Assembly (NCBI RefSeq): GCF_004104015.1
Contig: NZ_RYFV01000008.1
Coordinates: 30,048-94,047 of the forward strand
Origin: Actinomyces oricola
Lineage (GTDB): Bacteria; Actinomycetota; Actinomycetes; Actinomycetales; Actinomycetaceae
Direction: 5' to 3'
Length of the DNA stretch: 64,000 nt
Part shown: piece after piece, positions 47,078 through 56,115 of the stretch
Position numbering within the stretch: position 1 is the first letter of the stretch
Layout: each line of letters begins with the position of its first letter
Position numbers and translations under genes: made by a program
Notes under the pieces: generated by a model
The model's database searches: none
Seen by the model: the letters and a program-made list of their open reading frames with translations, nothing else
Told to the model about the DNA's origin: nothing

Positions 47078-49207
47078 TCACACGGTCGCGGACGACGCGC
47101 CCAGGTACTCCAACCAGCGCTCGTAGTGGTCCAGGACATCGTGGGCCACCTGGTCGGTCGACCAATCCATGACGTCGTAGCCCTGGCCGCCCCCGCGCGG
47201 ACGTACTTCCAGGCGCACGGTGAGGTCGTCGGCCTCGTGGACGACGGCGCCGTAGGCCGGTACTGGCGCCTGGACCATGCGCACCACGTAGCGGAAGGAG
47301 TCCCGGCCGAAGGAGCGTTCGACCGCCGTCGGCGAGCCCTCCTCCTTGGGGGGCTCCGCCCCCGGCGAGGTCACCACCAGGGTGGCCCGCCCCAGGAAGT
47401 TGCGGTCGTCGTCGGGGTCCTGGGCGCTGTCGCCCTCCACATAAACCTCGGCCAGCAGGTCCTCCTTGCGCAGCTCGACGGCCACCGCCTCCAGCGCCGG
47501 CACGATCCGGTTGTCCAGGGCCCGCTTGGCGCGGGCCGGGGAGACCGAGTCGAAGGTGTGGGAGAGGCGGTCCCGCCACGAGGAGCGGCCCAGTCCCGCG
47601 GCGCTCCCGGTGAAGCCCAGGGCGCGGTTGCGGTAGGCCTGAGAGCGGGCCTCATTGCGGCTGGCCTCCGACCTCAGAGCCTTCCACAGGCAGGCCATGA
47701 CGATAATGAGCACGAAGGAGAAGGGCAGGGCCATGACGATCGTGGCCTGCTGAAGGATGGGGATGCCGCCGGCCACGAGCATGGCGATGGTCAACACCCC
47801 GGTTAACGAGGCCCAGAAGATCCGCAGCCAGGCGGGGGCGTCCTGGTGCTCGCCGCGCTGGCGAACACACAGATTGGACATGACCAGGGCGCCGGAGTCG
47901 GCAGATGTCACGTAGAAGAGGATGCCGACGAACAGGGCGATGGCAATGACGATGGTGCCTCCCGGCAGGGAGCCCAGGAGCATGTAGAGGCCCTGCTCGG
48001 GCTGAGCCTGGGTGGTTTCGGCGAAGTGGGTGTTCCCGGAGCGGATCATATCCAGGGCGTGGTTGCCGAAGATCGACACCCACATGACCACGTAGCTGAA
48101 GGGCAGGACCAGGGAGCCCAGGACGAACTGGCGGATGGTGCGCCCCCGGGAGATGCGGGCCAGGAACATGCCGACGAAGGCGGCCCAGGTAATCCACCAG
48201 GCCCAGAAGAACAGCGTCCACCCGTTCATCCAGGCGTCGGGCCGGTCGTAGGCGTAGGTCTCCAGCGTCAGCAGCGGGAACTGGGTGAGGAAGTCGCCAA
48301 TGGACCCCACCAGGGCGTCGAGAAGGAAAGCGGTGTTGCCTGTGACCAGGACCCACAGGGCCAGGCCGATCGCCAACAGCACATTGATATTGGACAGCAT
48401 GCGCACCCCCCGGTCGACGCCGGAGACTGCTGAGACGGTCGCCATGACCACTGACAGGGTGATGAGCCCAATCTGGGTGCTGATGCCCTGCGGCAGCCCG
48501 AAGAGGATGGTCAGGGCGACATTGAGTTGGACGACGCCGACCCCCAGGGAGGCGGCAATGCCGAAGACCCCTCCCACGAGCGCGGCGGTGTCCACAATGT
48601 CGCCGGCCACCCCCTCAACGCGGTCCCCCAGCAGGGGGCGCAGGGTGGAGCGCACCGCCAGGGTGTCGCGGCGCCGGTAGGCGAAGTAGGCCATGGCGAC
48701 GCCCACCAGTGAGTACAGGCCCCAGCCGGAAATGCCGTAGTGGAAGAGCGTGAGCACAATGGCCTGGCGGGCCGCCGCAATGGTCTCCGCCTCACCGGTG
48801 GGAGGGCTCGCGTACTGGGCCACGGGCTCGGCGACGGCGAAGAACATGATCCCGGTACCAATGCCCGCGGCGAAGAGCATGGCCGCCCAGGAGAAGGTGG
48901 AGAAATCCGGGGTGGAGTTCGATGGCCCCAGGCGTACGGTGCCGAAGCGGGACAGCGCCAGGACCACCATGAACACGAGGACCACGGAGATAAGCAGAAT
49001 ATAGAAGGAGCCGAACCAGCGGCCGGCCCAGTCCACCGCCGCGTCGAAGGCGCCCTGAACGCTTTGCGGCGCAATAATGGCGGCGCCCGCAACCACCCCG
49101 ATGACCAGCGCGGAGGCGGCGAAGACCGGCAGGTTGAGACTGCGCGACTCCACTGCAGGGGCGGGGGAGGGGGAGCGCGACTCCTGGCTCCGGGTTTGCT
49201 CGGTCAC
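47078..49207 (-). CDS. BCCT-family betaine/choline transporter (BetT-like)
   Basis: A protein of 709 residues starting at GTG 49207 with CGGAGAA upstream. Twelve transmembrane segments are visible with BCCT family motifs: WAAMLFAAGIGTGIMFFAVAEP, the glycine-rich GIAASLGVGVVQLN and the signature WTLFFWAWWITWAAFVGMFLARISRGRT. The last 180 residues form a cytoplasmic domain with the FLGRATLVVTSPG segment seen in BetT-type osmoregulated choline transporters. It imports glycine betaine, choline or carnitine with Na+ or H+. Confidence 0.94.
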   Translation of the reverse strand: MTEQTRSQESRSPSPAPAVESRSLNLPVFAASALVIGVVAGAAIIAPQSVQGAFDAAVDWAGRWFGSFYILLISVVLVFMVVLALSRFGTVRLGPSNSTPDFSTFSWAAMLFAAGIGTGIMFFAVAEPVAQYASPPTGEAETIAAARQAIVLTLFHYGISGWGLYSLVGVAMAYFAYRRRDTLAVRSTLRPLLGDRVEGVAGDIVDTAALVGGVFGIAASLGVGVVQLNVALTILFGLPQGISTQIGLITLSVVMATVSAVSGVDRGVRMLSNINVLLAIGLALWVLVTGNTAFLLDALVGSIGDFLTQFPLLTLETYAYDRPDAWMNGWTLFFWAWWITWAAFVGMFLARISRGRTIRQFVLGSLVLPFSYVVMWVSIFGNHALDMIRSGNTHFAETTQAQPEQGLYMLLGSLPGGTIVIAIALFVGILFYVTSADSGALVMSNLCVRQRGEHQDAPAWLRIFWASLTGVLTIAMLVAGGIPILQQATIVMALPFSFVLIIVMACLWKALRSEASRNEARSQAYRNRALGFTGSAAGLGRSSWRDRLSHTFDSVSPARAKRALDNRIVPALEAVAVELRKEDLLAEVYVEGDSAQDPDDDRNFLGRATLVVTSPGAEPPKEEGSPTAVERSFGRDSFRYVVRMVQAPVPAYGAVVHEADDLTVRLEVRPRGGGQGYDVMDWSTDQVAHDVLDHYERWLEYLGASSATV

Positions 49208-49521
49208 CGAGTTCTCCGTTCGTCAGTGGTGAAACACATCCGTGACCTTCTCAGCGATCGGGTCCGCCTGCAAACGAAAGCCACAAAATCGCGCCAGTTT
49301 CCACCAGTTGGCGCCGCGTGTTGTCGGGCCTGAGGGGGGACGGAGGAGACCCTGGACACATTTTGGTCGGCGCCTGAGAGCCTGGGGCTAACGGCGGCGC
49401 GCATTTTAAGACCTCGACCGCGCGCTCCTCGGGCGACCCGGCCGACCCTCCCGGTTAGCTCGCCCGGTGGGCGAGGGCGGCGACCGCCCCGGCCGGGATG
49501 CTCAATCTGCGGCGCCGTGTC
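49208..49521. other. Intergenic region between BCCT and SDR genes
   Basis: About 310 bases with no supported gene. It contains the 37-bp structured repeat at 49461-49497 and the BCCT promoter region. Confidence 0.5.
49461..49497. repeat. 37-bp structured repeat, copy A
   Basis: It begins CGCCCGGTGGGCGAGGGCGG and matches 51126-51162 with one mismatch. It can form two hairpins, CGCCC/GGGCG and GGGCGG/CCGCCC. It lies just downstream of the SDR pseudogene on the minus strand, so it may be a 3'-end element. Confidence 0.8.
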
Positions 49522-51058
49522 TCACACGTCCAGTTCGCTGATCATCTTGGGGTACTCGCGCAGCTCCTGCGGGTCGTGCAGGGGCGTCCAGACCTGGGCG
49601 AAGAAGGGGTCCACTTGGGCGCGGCGCCCATAGTTCCAGCTCTGCCGCTCACAGACCTCGCACCAATGCCCGCCTTCCAGGATCAGCCGGGGCGAGCCGG
49701 TGAACTCGTGCCCGAAGGCGCACCGGTAGCGCAACGGCGTGCGCCAGTCCCCCGTGACCATGTTCTGGCTCAACAGCTCCCCGCCCCGAAAGCGCGCGGC
49801 GCCGGCCACGGCGGCACGGTCCAGGGCCGACTCGGGCGCGGACTCGTCATAGCCGTGGTCAATGGGGACCACCGTGTCCCAGTCCTTGAAGCGCCTCATG
49901 TCGCGGCCGCGCTCGGGCAGGGCCTCCCAGGCCGCCCGGCTGCCCCAGTAGGCGTCGATCTCCTCCTGGGCGCCGTGCTCGAGGATATGCAGCGTCCCCC
50001 GCTCGCGTCGGGCCAGGTGGCGCAGGCCGCCGCTGACGGCCGCGCCTACGAGTCGCTGGCCCCCGGGCAGGGCGCACACGGCCCGCGCCACACGGGCAGC
50101 CGCGCCCAGACGCCGGCTACAGCTCGTAGAAGTACTCGATCGAGTCCCGCCGGAAGCGCAGGTACCCCTCCAGGCGGTTGGAGTCCAGGTAGTAATGGCC
50201 GTGGAAGTTCCGTGTGGCCTCCATTCGCGGGTGGAGCACCAGGTCCGGGTCCCTGATCCCCAGGTCCCGGTAGACCCGCCCGTACAGCTCGTGGGCGGGG
50301 GCTCGGCAGCTCGCCCCTCCCCCGACGTTGTAGACGTGCCCCCAGAACTGCGCGGGCAGCTCGCCACGGACCTCGGCGCGCACCAGGTTGCGCAGCATCC
50401 GCCCCGAGTCGCGGTCGGAGACGTACTCCAGCGCATTGTCGAAGGGGTTGTGGAACATAATGGGGTCCACGATGCGCACCATGGCGGGGCTCATTATGCC
50501 GGTCTGCCGCAGGGACACCCACCGGGTCAGGCCCGAGTCAATGACCGCCCGCTCGGCGGCCACCTTGGAGACGGCGTAGTAGTCGAAGATCGAGGGCTTG
50601 ATCGGGTCCCCGACGCGCCCCCAGTGGATTGGGGGCATGCGGTCGCCGGTCTGCGCCACCGTCCCGATCCATACCAGGCGGACGGCGTCGGCGCGCCCCT
50701 GGAGGTGGATGGCGTCCAGGAGGGCGCGCGTGGAACCGTAGTTGACCTCCATGGCCAGGCGCGGGAGCTTGTCGGCGGCCGGCGGGACCAGGGCCGCCAG
50801 GTGGCAGATAATGTCCGCGGCCGCCACGCACCGCTCGACGACCCCGGTGTCAGACAGGTCTCCGCGCAGCACCCTGAGCCCGGGCGCCCCGCGGTACCTG
50901 GAGAGCACCTCACGATCCCGGGGCGTGCCCTGAGCCAGGACGAGAAGGTGGTAGTCCTCCTGGTCCGCCAGCATCCGCTGCAGGGCCCGGCGCCCCATGG
51001 CGCCGGTAGCGCCGGTGAGAAGAACGGTGGGTGGCGAACTCGTGGTCAGCCGGCTCAT
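49522..51058 (-). pseudogene. NAD-dependent epimerase/dehydratase (extended SDR), frameshifted
   Basis: The first frame (ATG 51058, GGAGGGAGG upstream) encodes an extended SDR: VLLTGATGAMGRRALQRML, LRGDLSD, ICHLAALV and the YAVSK catalytic Tyr/Lys. It ends at TAG 50117 after DSIEYFYEL. The other frame continues directly with conserved-looking sequence (RRLGAAARVARAVCALPGG to FAQVWTPLHDPQELREYPKM) to 49522, including a CAFGHEFTGSPR and CEVCERQSWNYG zinc-ribbon-like end. Homologues I recall are single proteins of about 500 residues, so a one- or two-base indel near 50117-50135 is the likely cause. It could also be a sequencing error or two coupled genes. Confidence 0.72.
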
Positions 51059-51125
51059 GGCGATCCCCTCCCTCCTCAGAGTAGGACGCCGCGACTCACC
51101 TGGTCCAGGTGACTGCACGCCGGCC

Positions 51126-51162
51126 CGCCCGGTGGGCGAGGGCGGCGACCGCCCCGACCGGG
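51126..51162. repeat. 37-bp structured repeat, copy B
   Basis: One mismatch from copy A at 49461-49497. It stands between the acetyltransferase stop (51332) and the SDR start (51058), downstream of the acetyltransferase gene. Confidence 0.8.
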
Positions 51163-51331
51163 TGGGGGTCGACCGCCCCGGGGCCCGGGGGCGTCCAGCG
51201 CAGACCAGCCCGACCGCCCCGGAGCCCGGGGCGCCCTCGGCGGTGAGCGGGGCCGCCCCGGCACTCCCCGGGCATGGAGGAGGCCCCGGTGGTGCCGCGG
51301 GCCTGTGGGGCCCGGGAGACCCCCCGGCAGG

Positions 51332-52084
51332 TCAAAGGCGACAGCGCAGCGGGCCAGTGGGATCGGTCAGGGAGTCCGCCCGGCTAATGAGGCGCACCGG
51401 GCGGGCCGGGGCTCCCAGGGCGAGCCAGCCGGCGGGGACGTCGCGGGTGACGAGACTGCCGGCGCCGACGACGGCGTGCCGCCCAATAGTGACCCCGGGC
51501 AGGACGGTGACATTGGCCCCCAGCCAGACGCCGTCGCCAATGGTGACCGGGTCGGCGTACTCGGCGGATCCAGTGTGCCCGTCGGGGTAGGTCAGGTGCT
51601 TGCGCTCCTCGAAAAGGAGGGGGTGAGTGCCGGCGACAATGGTGACCCCGGGGCCGAGCTGGACGTCGTCGCCAATGGTGACGGCGACGTCGTCGAGGAT
51701 GGTGAGGTTGAAGTTGGCGAAGAAGCGCTCACCAATGCGGGTGTGAGTGCCGCAGTTGACCTGGAGGGGGCCGCGCACGTAGGCGCCCTCACCCAGGGAG
51801 GCGAAGATCTGCCGCAGGACCCGCCCACGGGCGGGGTCGAGTTCGGGCAGGGAGTTGTAGCGGCGGCACAGGTCGTGGGCGCGGGCCTTCATGTCGCGGT
51901 ACCCGGGCCAGGCGGCGTCGAATAGGAGGCCCGCCAGGGCGCGCTGGTCCTGGTCGTCCATCCCGGTCGCGGTGCCCGCACCCGGGACGGCGGTCCTCGC
52001 GTTCGCCGTCGACCCCTGGGTCATGGCCCGCCGCTGTTGGATGCCGGGTTCGCTGTCGCCGCGGACCGTCTGCCCCTGGGTCAT
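51332..52084 (-). CDS. Sugar O-acetyltransferase (Maa/NodL type)
   Basis: A protein of 250 residues. The start at ATG 52084 is supported by AGGAGG seven bases upstream. Residues 1-45 are a low-complexity extension created partly by a 60-base duplication of the start region (RRAMTQG occurs again 20 codons on). The Maa N-terminal helix region follows (AWPGYRDMKARAHDLCRRYNSL), then a left-handed beta-helix of hexapeptide repeats ending PVTIGDGVWLGANVTVLPGVTIGRHAVVGAGSLVTRDVP. It transfers acetyl from acetyl-CoA to a sugar such as maltose or an oligosaccharide. Ordinary members have about 190 residues. Confidence 0.92.
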   Translation of the reverse strand: MTQGQTVRGDSEPGIQQRRAMTQGSTANARTAVPGAGTATGMDDQDQRALAGLLFDAAWPGYRDMKARAHDLCRRYNSLPELDPARGRVLRQIFASLGEGAYVRGPLQVNCGTHTRIGERFFANFNLTILDDVAVTIGDDVQLGPGVTIVAGTHPLLFEERKHLTYPDGHTGSAEYADPVTIGDGVWLGANVTVLPGVTIGRHAVVGAGSLVTRDVPAGWLALGAPARPVRLISRADSLTDPTGPLRCRL

Positions 52085-52092
52085 GGCCCGCC
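52013..52092. repeat. 20-bp direct repeat at the acetyltransferase start
   Basis: CCCCTGGGTCATGGCCCGCC occurs at 52013-52032 and 52073-52092, offset by 60 bases. It duplicates the start codon and flanking sequence in frame; only the upstream copy carries a full Shine-Dalgarno sequence. Confidence 0.85.
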
Positions 52093-52334
52093 TCCTGCCC
52101 AACTACTGCTCGCCGTGCCGGTCTTGACCCCACCGTATCGGCGGGGCGAAGGCCCATGGCAGCCTCCACCGCCCGTCTTTCCCCCGGCCCGGGCAGAAGC
52201 CGGCCGGGGCACGGTACCGCCGCCCCGGCGTCGTCCCTAACCTGGCGGCAGCCGATCACCGGCGGGTGAGGACGCCCGCCCGACCACCACAGGCACCACG
52301 CAGGCGCGCTGACGCGCAGGAGGACTGACCGCCC

Positions 52335-54035
52335 ATGAGCACCATCGACCGCCACTTCGACGCCATTGTCATTGGGTCCGGCCCGGCCGGGTCGACGGCC
52401 GTGCGCGAGCTGACCGCGGCCGGCATGGACGTCCTCCTGCTGGAGGCCGGCCGCGAACTCACCGAGGAGGACTTCATCCCGCCGGCCCATGGCAAGCCCA
52501 AGCCCATGGGCATGGACGTGATGACCCGGGCCAGGCGCATGCTCGGCGGGCAGTTCAACCAGGCGCGCCGCTCCTTCTTCACCGACTCCTCCTCACGCTT
52601 CCTGATCAACGATCTGGACAACCCCTACACCTACCCGCCCAATGCCCCCTACCTATGGGTGCGCTCGCGCCTGCTGGGAGGGCGCATGCACGCCTACGGG
52701 CGGGTGCTCCAACGCATGAGCGACGTCGACTTCAAGGCCGCCAGCCTCGACGGCGTCGGCATTGACTGGCCCTTCGAGTACGCGGACCTGGCCCCCTACT
52801 ACGACCGTGTCGAGGAACTCGTGGGCCTCTACGGGGACGCCGACCCCGGTGTGGAGCACCCGCCGGCCGGCAGGTACGTGGGGCCGGGCCACCTCAATGA
52901 GATGGAGCAGGACTTCAAGCGCGTCGTCGAGGAGACCTGGCCCGAGCGGCACGTCATCTCCTGGCGCTTCCAGGCCCCCTTCCTGGACCGCACGCCCCCC
53001 GGGATCCGTCAGGCCCGCGCCACCGGACGCTTGACCATCCGCACCGGCGCGGTGGTCAGCCGCATCACCACCAGCGCCCGCACGGGACTGGCCACCGGGG
53101 CCGTCTTCGTCGACGCCGCCACCAAGCGCGAGCACAAGGTGGTCGGCGACGTCGTCCTCCTGTGCGCCTCGGCGATCGAGTCGGTGCGCCTGCTGCTCAA
53201 CTCCGCCGGGCCGCGCCACCCGCAGGGCCTGGGGAACTCCGGCGGCCTGGTGGGCCACTACCTCATGGAGCAGTCCATGACCCTGGGATTCGGCGACGAC
53301 CCTCGGCGGCCGGGGTACTTCGAGCCCTCCACGCAGTGCGAGCCCGATCCCTTCTACGGCAACTCCGGGGGGTTCCTCATCCCCCGCTACCAGAACCTGG
53401 GGGGCCAGCGCGAGGCATACAAGCGCGGCTACTCCTTCCAGGGCCTGGCGGGCCGCGTCCCGGTGCCGGCGGACTCCCCGGCCATGTTCGGTTTCGGCGC
53501 CGGCGGGGAGATGCTGCCCCAGTACAGCAACCACGTCTCGCTCTCACCCCGGGTGCGGGACAAGTGGGGGATCCCGGCGGCGCACATTGTGTGCCGCCCC
53601 GATGACAACGACCGGGTCATGGTGCGCGCCGCGGTGCGCGACGTCACCGAGATGATGCGCTCCGGCGGCTACCGCACCAACTTCGTCGCCTCGACCTTCG
53701 GAGTGCACTCCAAGACGGTGTGGCCGGACTTCAACCCGGTGCAGCGGGCCGTCTTCAGAATCGGCATCCGCATGAGCCTCATGATGGGGGTGTCCATCCA
53801 CGAGGCGGGCGGGGCGCGCATGGGCCGCGATCCGTCACTGTCGGTCCTCAACGGCGTGTGCCAGAGCTGGGACGTGCCCAACCTCTTCGTCACTGACGCC
53901 GCCTCCTTCCCGAGCGGCTCGACCGAGGGCCCGGCGCTGACGATCATGGCGGTCACGGCCCGTGCCTGCGACTACATTGCCCAGGCCCACGCCGCCGGCG
54001 AGCTGGCCCGCCCCACCCAGGACGTCACCCTGTAA
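52335..54035 (+). CDS. GMC-family FAD-dependent oxidoreductase
   Basis: A protein of 566 residues starting at ATG 52335 with AGGAGG ten bases upstream. The N-terminal FAD-binding motif is AIVIGSGPAGSTAVRELTAAGMDVLLLEAG. The GMC middle signature region SRLLGGRMHAYGRVLQRM and the C-terminal VSIHEAGGARMGRDPS and FVTDAASFPSGSTEGPALTIMA, with the active-site His, follow. It oxidises an alcohol group, most likely of a sugar or polyol. It is divergent from the acetyltransferase, and no partner cytochrome or small subunit is adjacent. Confidence 0.93.
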   Translation: MSTIDRHFDAIVIGSGPAGSTAVRELTAAGMDVLLLEAGRELTEEDFIPPAHGKPKPMGMDVMTRARRMLGGQFNQARRSFFTDSSSRFLINDLDNPYTYPPNAPYLWVRSRLLGGRMHAYGRVLQRMSDVDFKAASLDGVGIDWPFEYADLAPYYDRVEELVGLYGDADPGVEHPPAGRYVGPGHLNEMEQDFKRVVEETWPERHVISWRFQAPFLDRTPPGIRQARATGRLTIRTGAVVSRITTSARTGLATGAVFVDAATKREHKVVGDVVLLCASAIESVRLLLNSAGPRHPQGLGNSGGLVGHYLMEQSMTLGFGDDPRRPGYFEPSTQCEPDPFYGNSGGFLIPRYQNLGGQREAYKRGYSFQGLAGRVPVPADSPAMFGFGAGGEMLPQYSNHVSLSPRVRDKWGIPAAHIVCRPDDNDRVMVRAAVRDVTEMMRSGGYRTNFVASTFGVHSKTVWPDFNPVQRAVFRIGIRMSLMMGVSIHEAGGARMGRDPSLSVLNGVCQSWDVPNLFVTDAASFPSGSTEGPALTIMAVTARACDYIAQAHAAGELARPTQDVTL

Positions 54036-54363
54036 AGACCCCGTAAAGACCTCGTAAAGGTGGTGGTGCCCCCGGGCGTCGCCGGCGCAGCGCGCCGAAA
54101 CCGGCGCACGCAACGCACCCCCGCGGCAGGCGGGACGGGCGAGAAAGTCGTCCAGCTCAACTCCCTGGCAACGCACCCCCGCGGCAGGCGGGATGGGACG
54201 AATACAACCGGGCCGGGGACGGCTGAGATCTCCGGCCCTCGTTGTAGGCTTGAACGGCCCTGCCTCCCCGCCGGCCGCCGCGCCTCGCGCGCTCCACTCC
54301 GGCGCCTGCAGCTTCGCGGCGGAGCCGCTGCCCATTTCTCGGAGAAGCCGGTAGGAGACGCCT
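54036..54363. repeat. Intergenic region with a 26-bp direct repeat
   Basis: The repeat beginning GCAACGCACCCCCGCGGCAG occurs at 54110-54135 and 54168-54193. The rest holds the ABC operon promoter (a TAGGCT -10-like sequence near 54247) and its GGAG ribosome binding site; no gene is seen. Confidence 0.65.
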
Positions 54364-56115
54364 GTGAAGACCGTACGCACGCTCATGCGCAGCCTGCGCG
54401 AATATCGCAAGCCATCGCTGCAGGCACCACTGTTCATGGTGGGTGAGGCCGGGCTCGAGTGCCTGCTGCCCTTCCTAATGGCCGAGCTCATCGACACCCT
54501 GAACGGCGACTCCATGAGCCCGATCCTGCGCATCGGCTTGGCGCTGGTGGTCATGGCGATGGTCTCCCTCGTGTGCGGCGTCATGTCCGGCGTGCGCGCC
54601 GCCACCGCCTCGGCCGGTCTGGCCCGCAACCTGCGCGAGGACCTGTTCTTCCAGGTGCAGGAGTTCTCCTTCGCGGACATTGACCGCTTCTCGACCTCCT
54701 CGTTGGTCACCCGCATGACCACCGACGTCACCAACGTCCAGAACGCCTACCAGATGATTATCCGCGTGGCCGTGCGGGTGCCGCTCATGGTCGTCTTCTC
54801 GATCATCATGACGCTGACGATCAACCCGCGCCTGGCCCTCATCTTCGTGGCCATACTGCCGCTCCTCGGCGGCGCGCTCCTCGGCCTGGCCGCCTACGTC
54901 TTCCCCATCTTCCGGCGGATCTTCAAGAAGTACGACGCCCTGAACAACTCCGTGCAGGAGAACGTCTCCGCGATCCGGGTGGTGAAGTCCTTCGTCACCG
55001 AGGAGCACGAGAAGACCAAGTTCCGCGCCGCCTCCCAACAGGTCCGCAAGGACTTCACCTACGCGGAGAAGATTCTCGCGCTCAACGGCCCGATCATGGT
55101 CTTCTTCATCTACGTGGCGCTCATGCTGGTCAACTACCTGGGCGCGCGGGTCGTCGTCTCCTCCGGCGCCACGGAGCTGACCACCGGCGAGTTCTCCTCG
55201 CTCATGACCTACGGCGTGCAGATCCTCGCCTCAATGATGATGCTCGCCTTCATCTTCGTCATGGTGTCAATGTCCACGGAGTCCGCCCACCGTATCGCCG
55301 AGGTCATTAACCACCGCCCCACCCTCACCTCCCCGGAGAACGGCCGCACCCAGGTGGCCGACGGCGAGGTCCGCTTCGAGAACGTCTCCTTCCGCTACTC
55401 CGTCGAGGCCAACGCCGACGCCCTGTCCACCATCGACTTGACCATTCCCTCCGGCACCACCCTCGGCATTGTGGGCGGCACCGGCTCGGCGAAGACCACG
55501 CTCATCCAGCTCATCCCCCGCCTGTACGACGTGACCGAGGGGCGGGTGAGCGTCGGCGGCGTCGACGTGCGCGAGTACGACCTGGAGCAGCTTCGCGACG
55601 CCGTCGCCGTCGTCCTGCAGCGCAACGTCCTGTTCGCCGGCACCATTAAGGAGAACCTGCGCTGGGGCGACCCCGACGCCACCGACGATGAACTCGTTCA
55701 CGCATGCCGACTCGCCCAGGCCGACGAGTTCATCCGCCAGTTCCCCGACGGCTACGACACCCGCATCGAACAGGGCGGCACCAACGTCTCCGGCGGGCAG
55801 AAGCAGCGCCTGTGCATCGCCCGCGCCCTGCTGAAGAAGCCCAAGATCCTCATCCTGGACGACTCGACCTCCGCCGTCGACACCCGCACCGACGCCCTCA
55901 TCCGCCGGGCCTTCGCCCAGGAGATCCCGGACACCACCAAGATCATTATCGCCCAGCGGCTGAGCTCCGTGGAGGACGCCGACCAGATCATCGTCCTCGA
56001 CAACGGCCGCATCCTGGAGCGCGGCACGCACGCCGAGCTCATGGCGGCCGGCGGGGAGTACCAGCAGATCTACGCCTCCCAGAACCGCACCAGCCAGGAA
56101 CAGGAGGTGGCGTGA
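54364..56115 (+). CDS. ABC exporter half-transporter with degenerate ATP site
   Basis: A protein of 583 residues starting at GTG 54364 (TAGGAGACGCCT upstream). A six-helix type-IV exporter domain (residues 15-315) precedes the nucleotide-binding domain. Walker A is GIVGGTGSAKTT and the signature NVSGGQKQRLCIARA. The Walker B end is ILILDDSTSAVD, with Asp in place of the catalytic Glu, and the H-loop is IIIAQRLSS, with Gln in place of His. This is the pattern of the degenerate subunit in heterodimeric exporters (BmrC/TM287-like). It overlaps its partner by GTGA. The likely role is drug or lipid export. Confidence 0.93.
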   Translation: MKTVRTLMRSLREYRKPSLQAPLFMVGEAGLECLLPFLMAELIDTLNGDSMSPILRIGLALVVMAMVSLVCGVMSGVRAATASAGLARNLREDLFFQVQEFSFADIDRFSTSSLVTRMTTDVTNVQNAYQMIIRVAVRVPLMVVFSIIMTLTINPRLALIFVAILPLLGGALLGLAAYVFPIFRRIFKKYDALNNSVQENVSAIRVVKSFVTEEHEKTKFRAASQQVRKDFTYAEKILALNGPIMVFFIYVALMLVNYLGARVVVSSGATELTTGEFSSLMTYGVQILASMMMLAFIFVMVSMSTESAHRIAEVINHRPTLTSPENGRTQVADGEVRFENVSFRYSVEANADALSTIDLTIPSGTTLGIVGGTGSAKTTLIQLIPRLYDVTEGRVSVGGVDVREYDLEQLRDAVAVVLQRNVLFAGTIKENLRWGDPDATDDELVHACRLAQADEFIRQFPDGYDTRIEQGGTNVSGGQKQRLCIARALLKKPKILILDDSTSAVDTRTDALIRRAFAQEIPDTTKIIIAQRLSSVEDADQIIVLDNGRILERGTHAELMAAGGEYQQIYASQNRTSQEQEVA

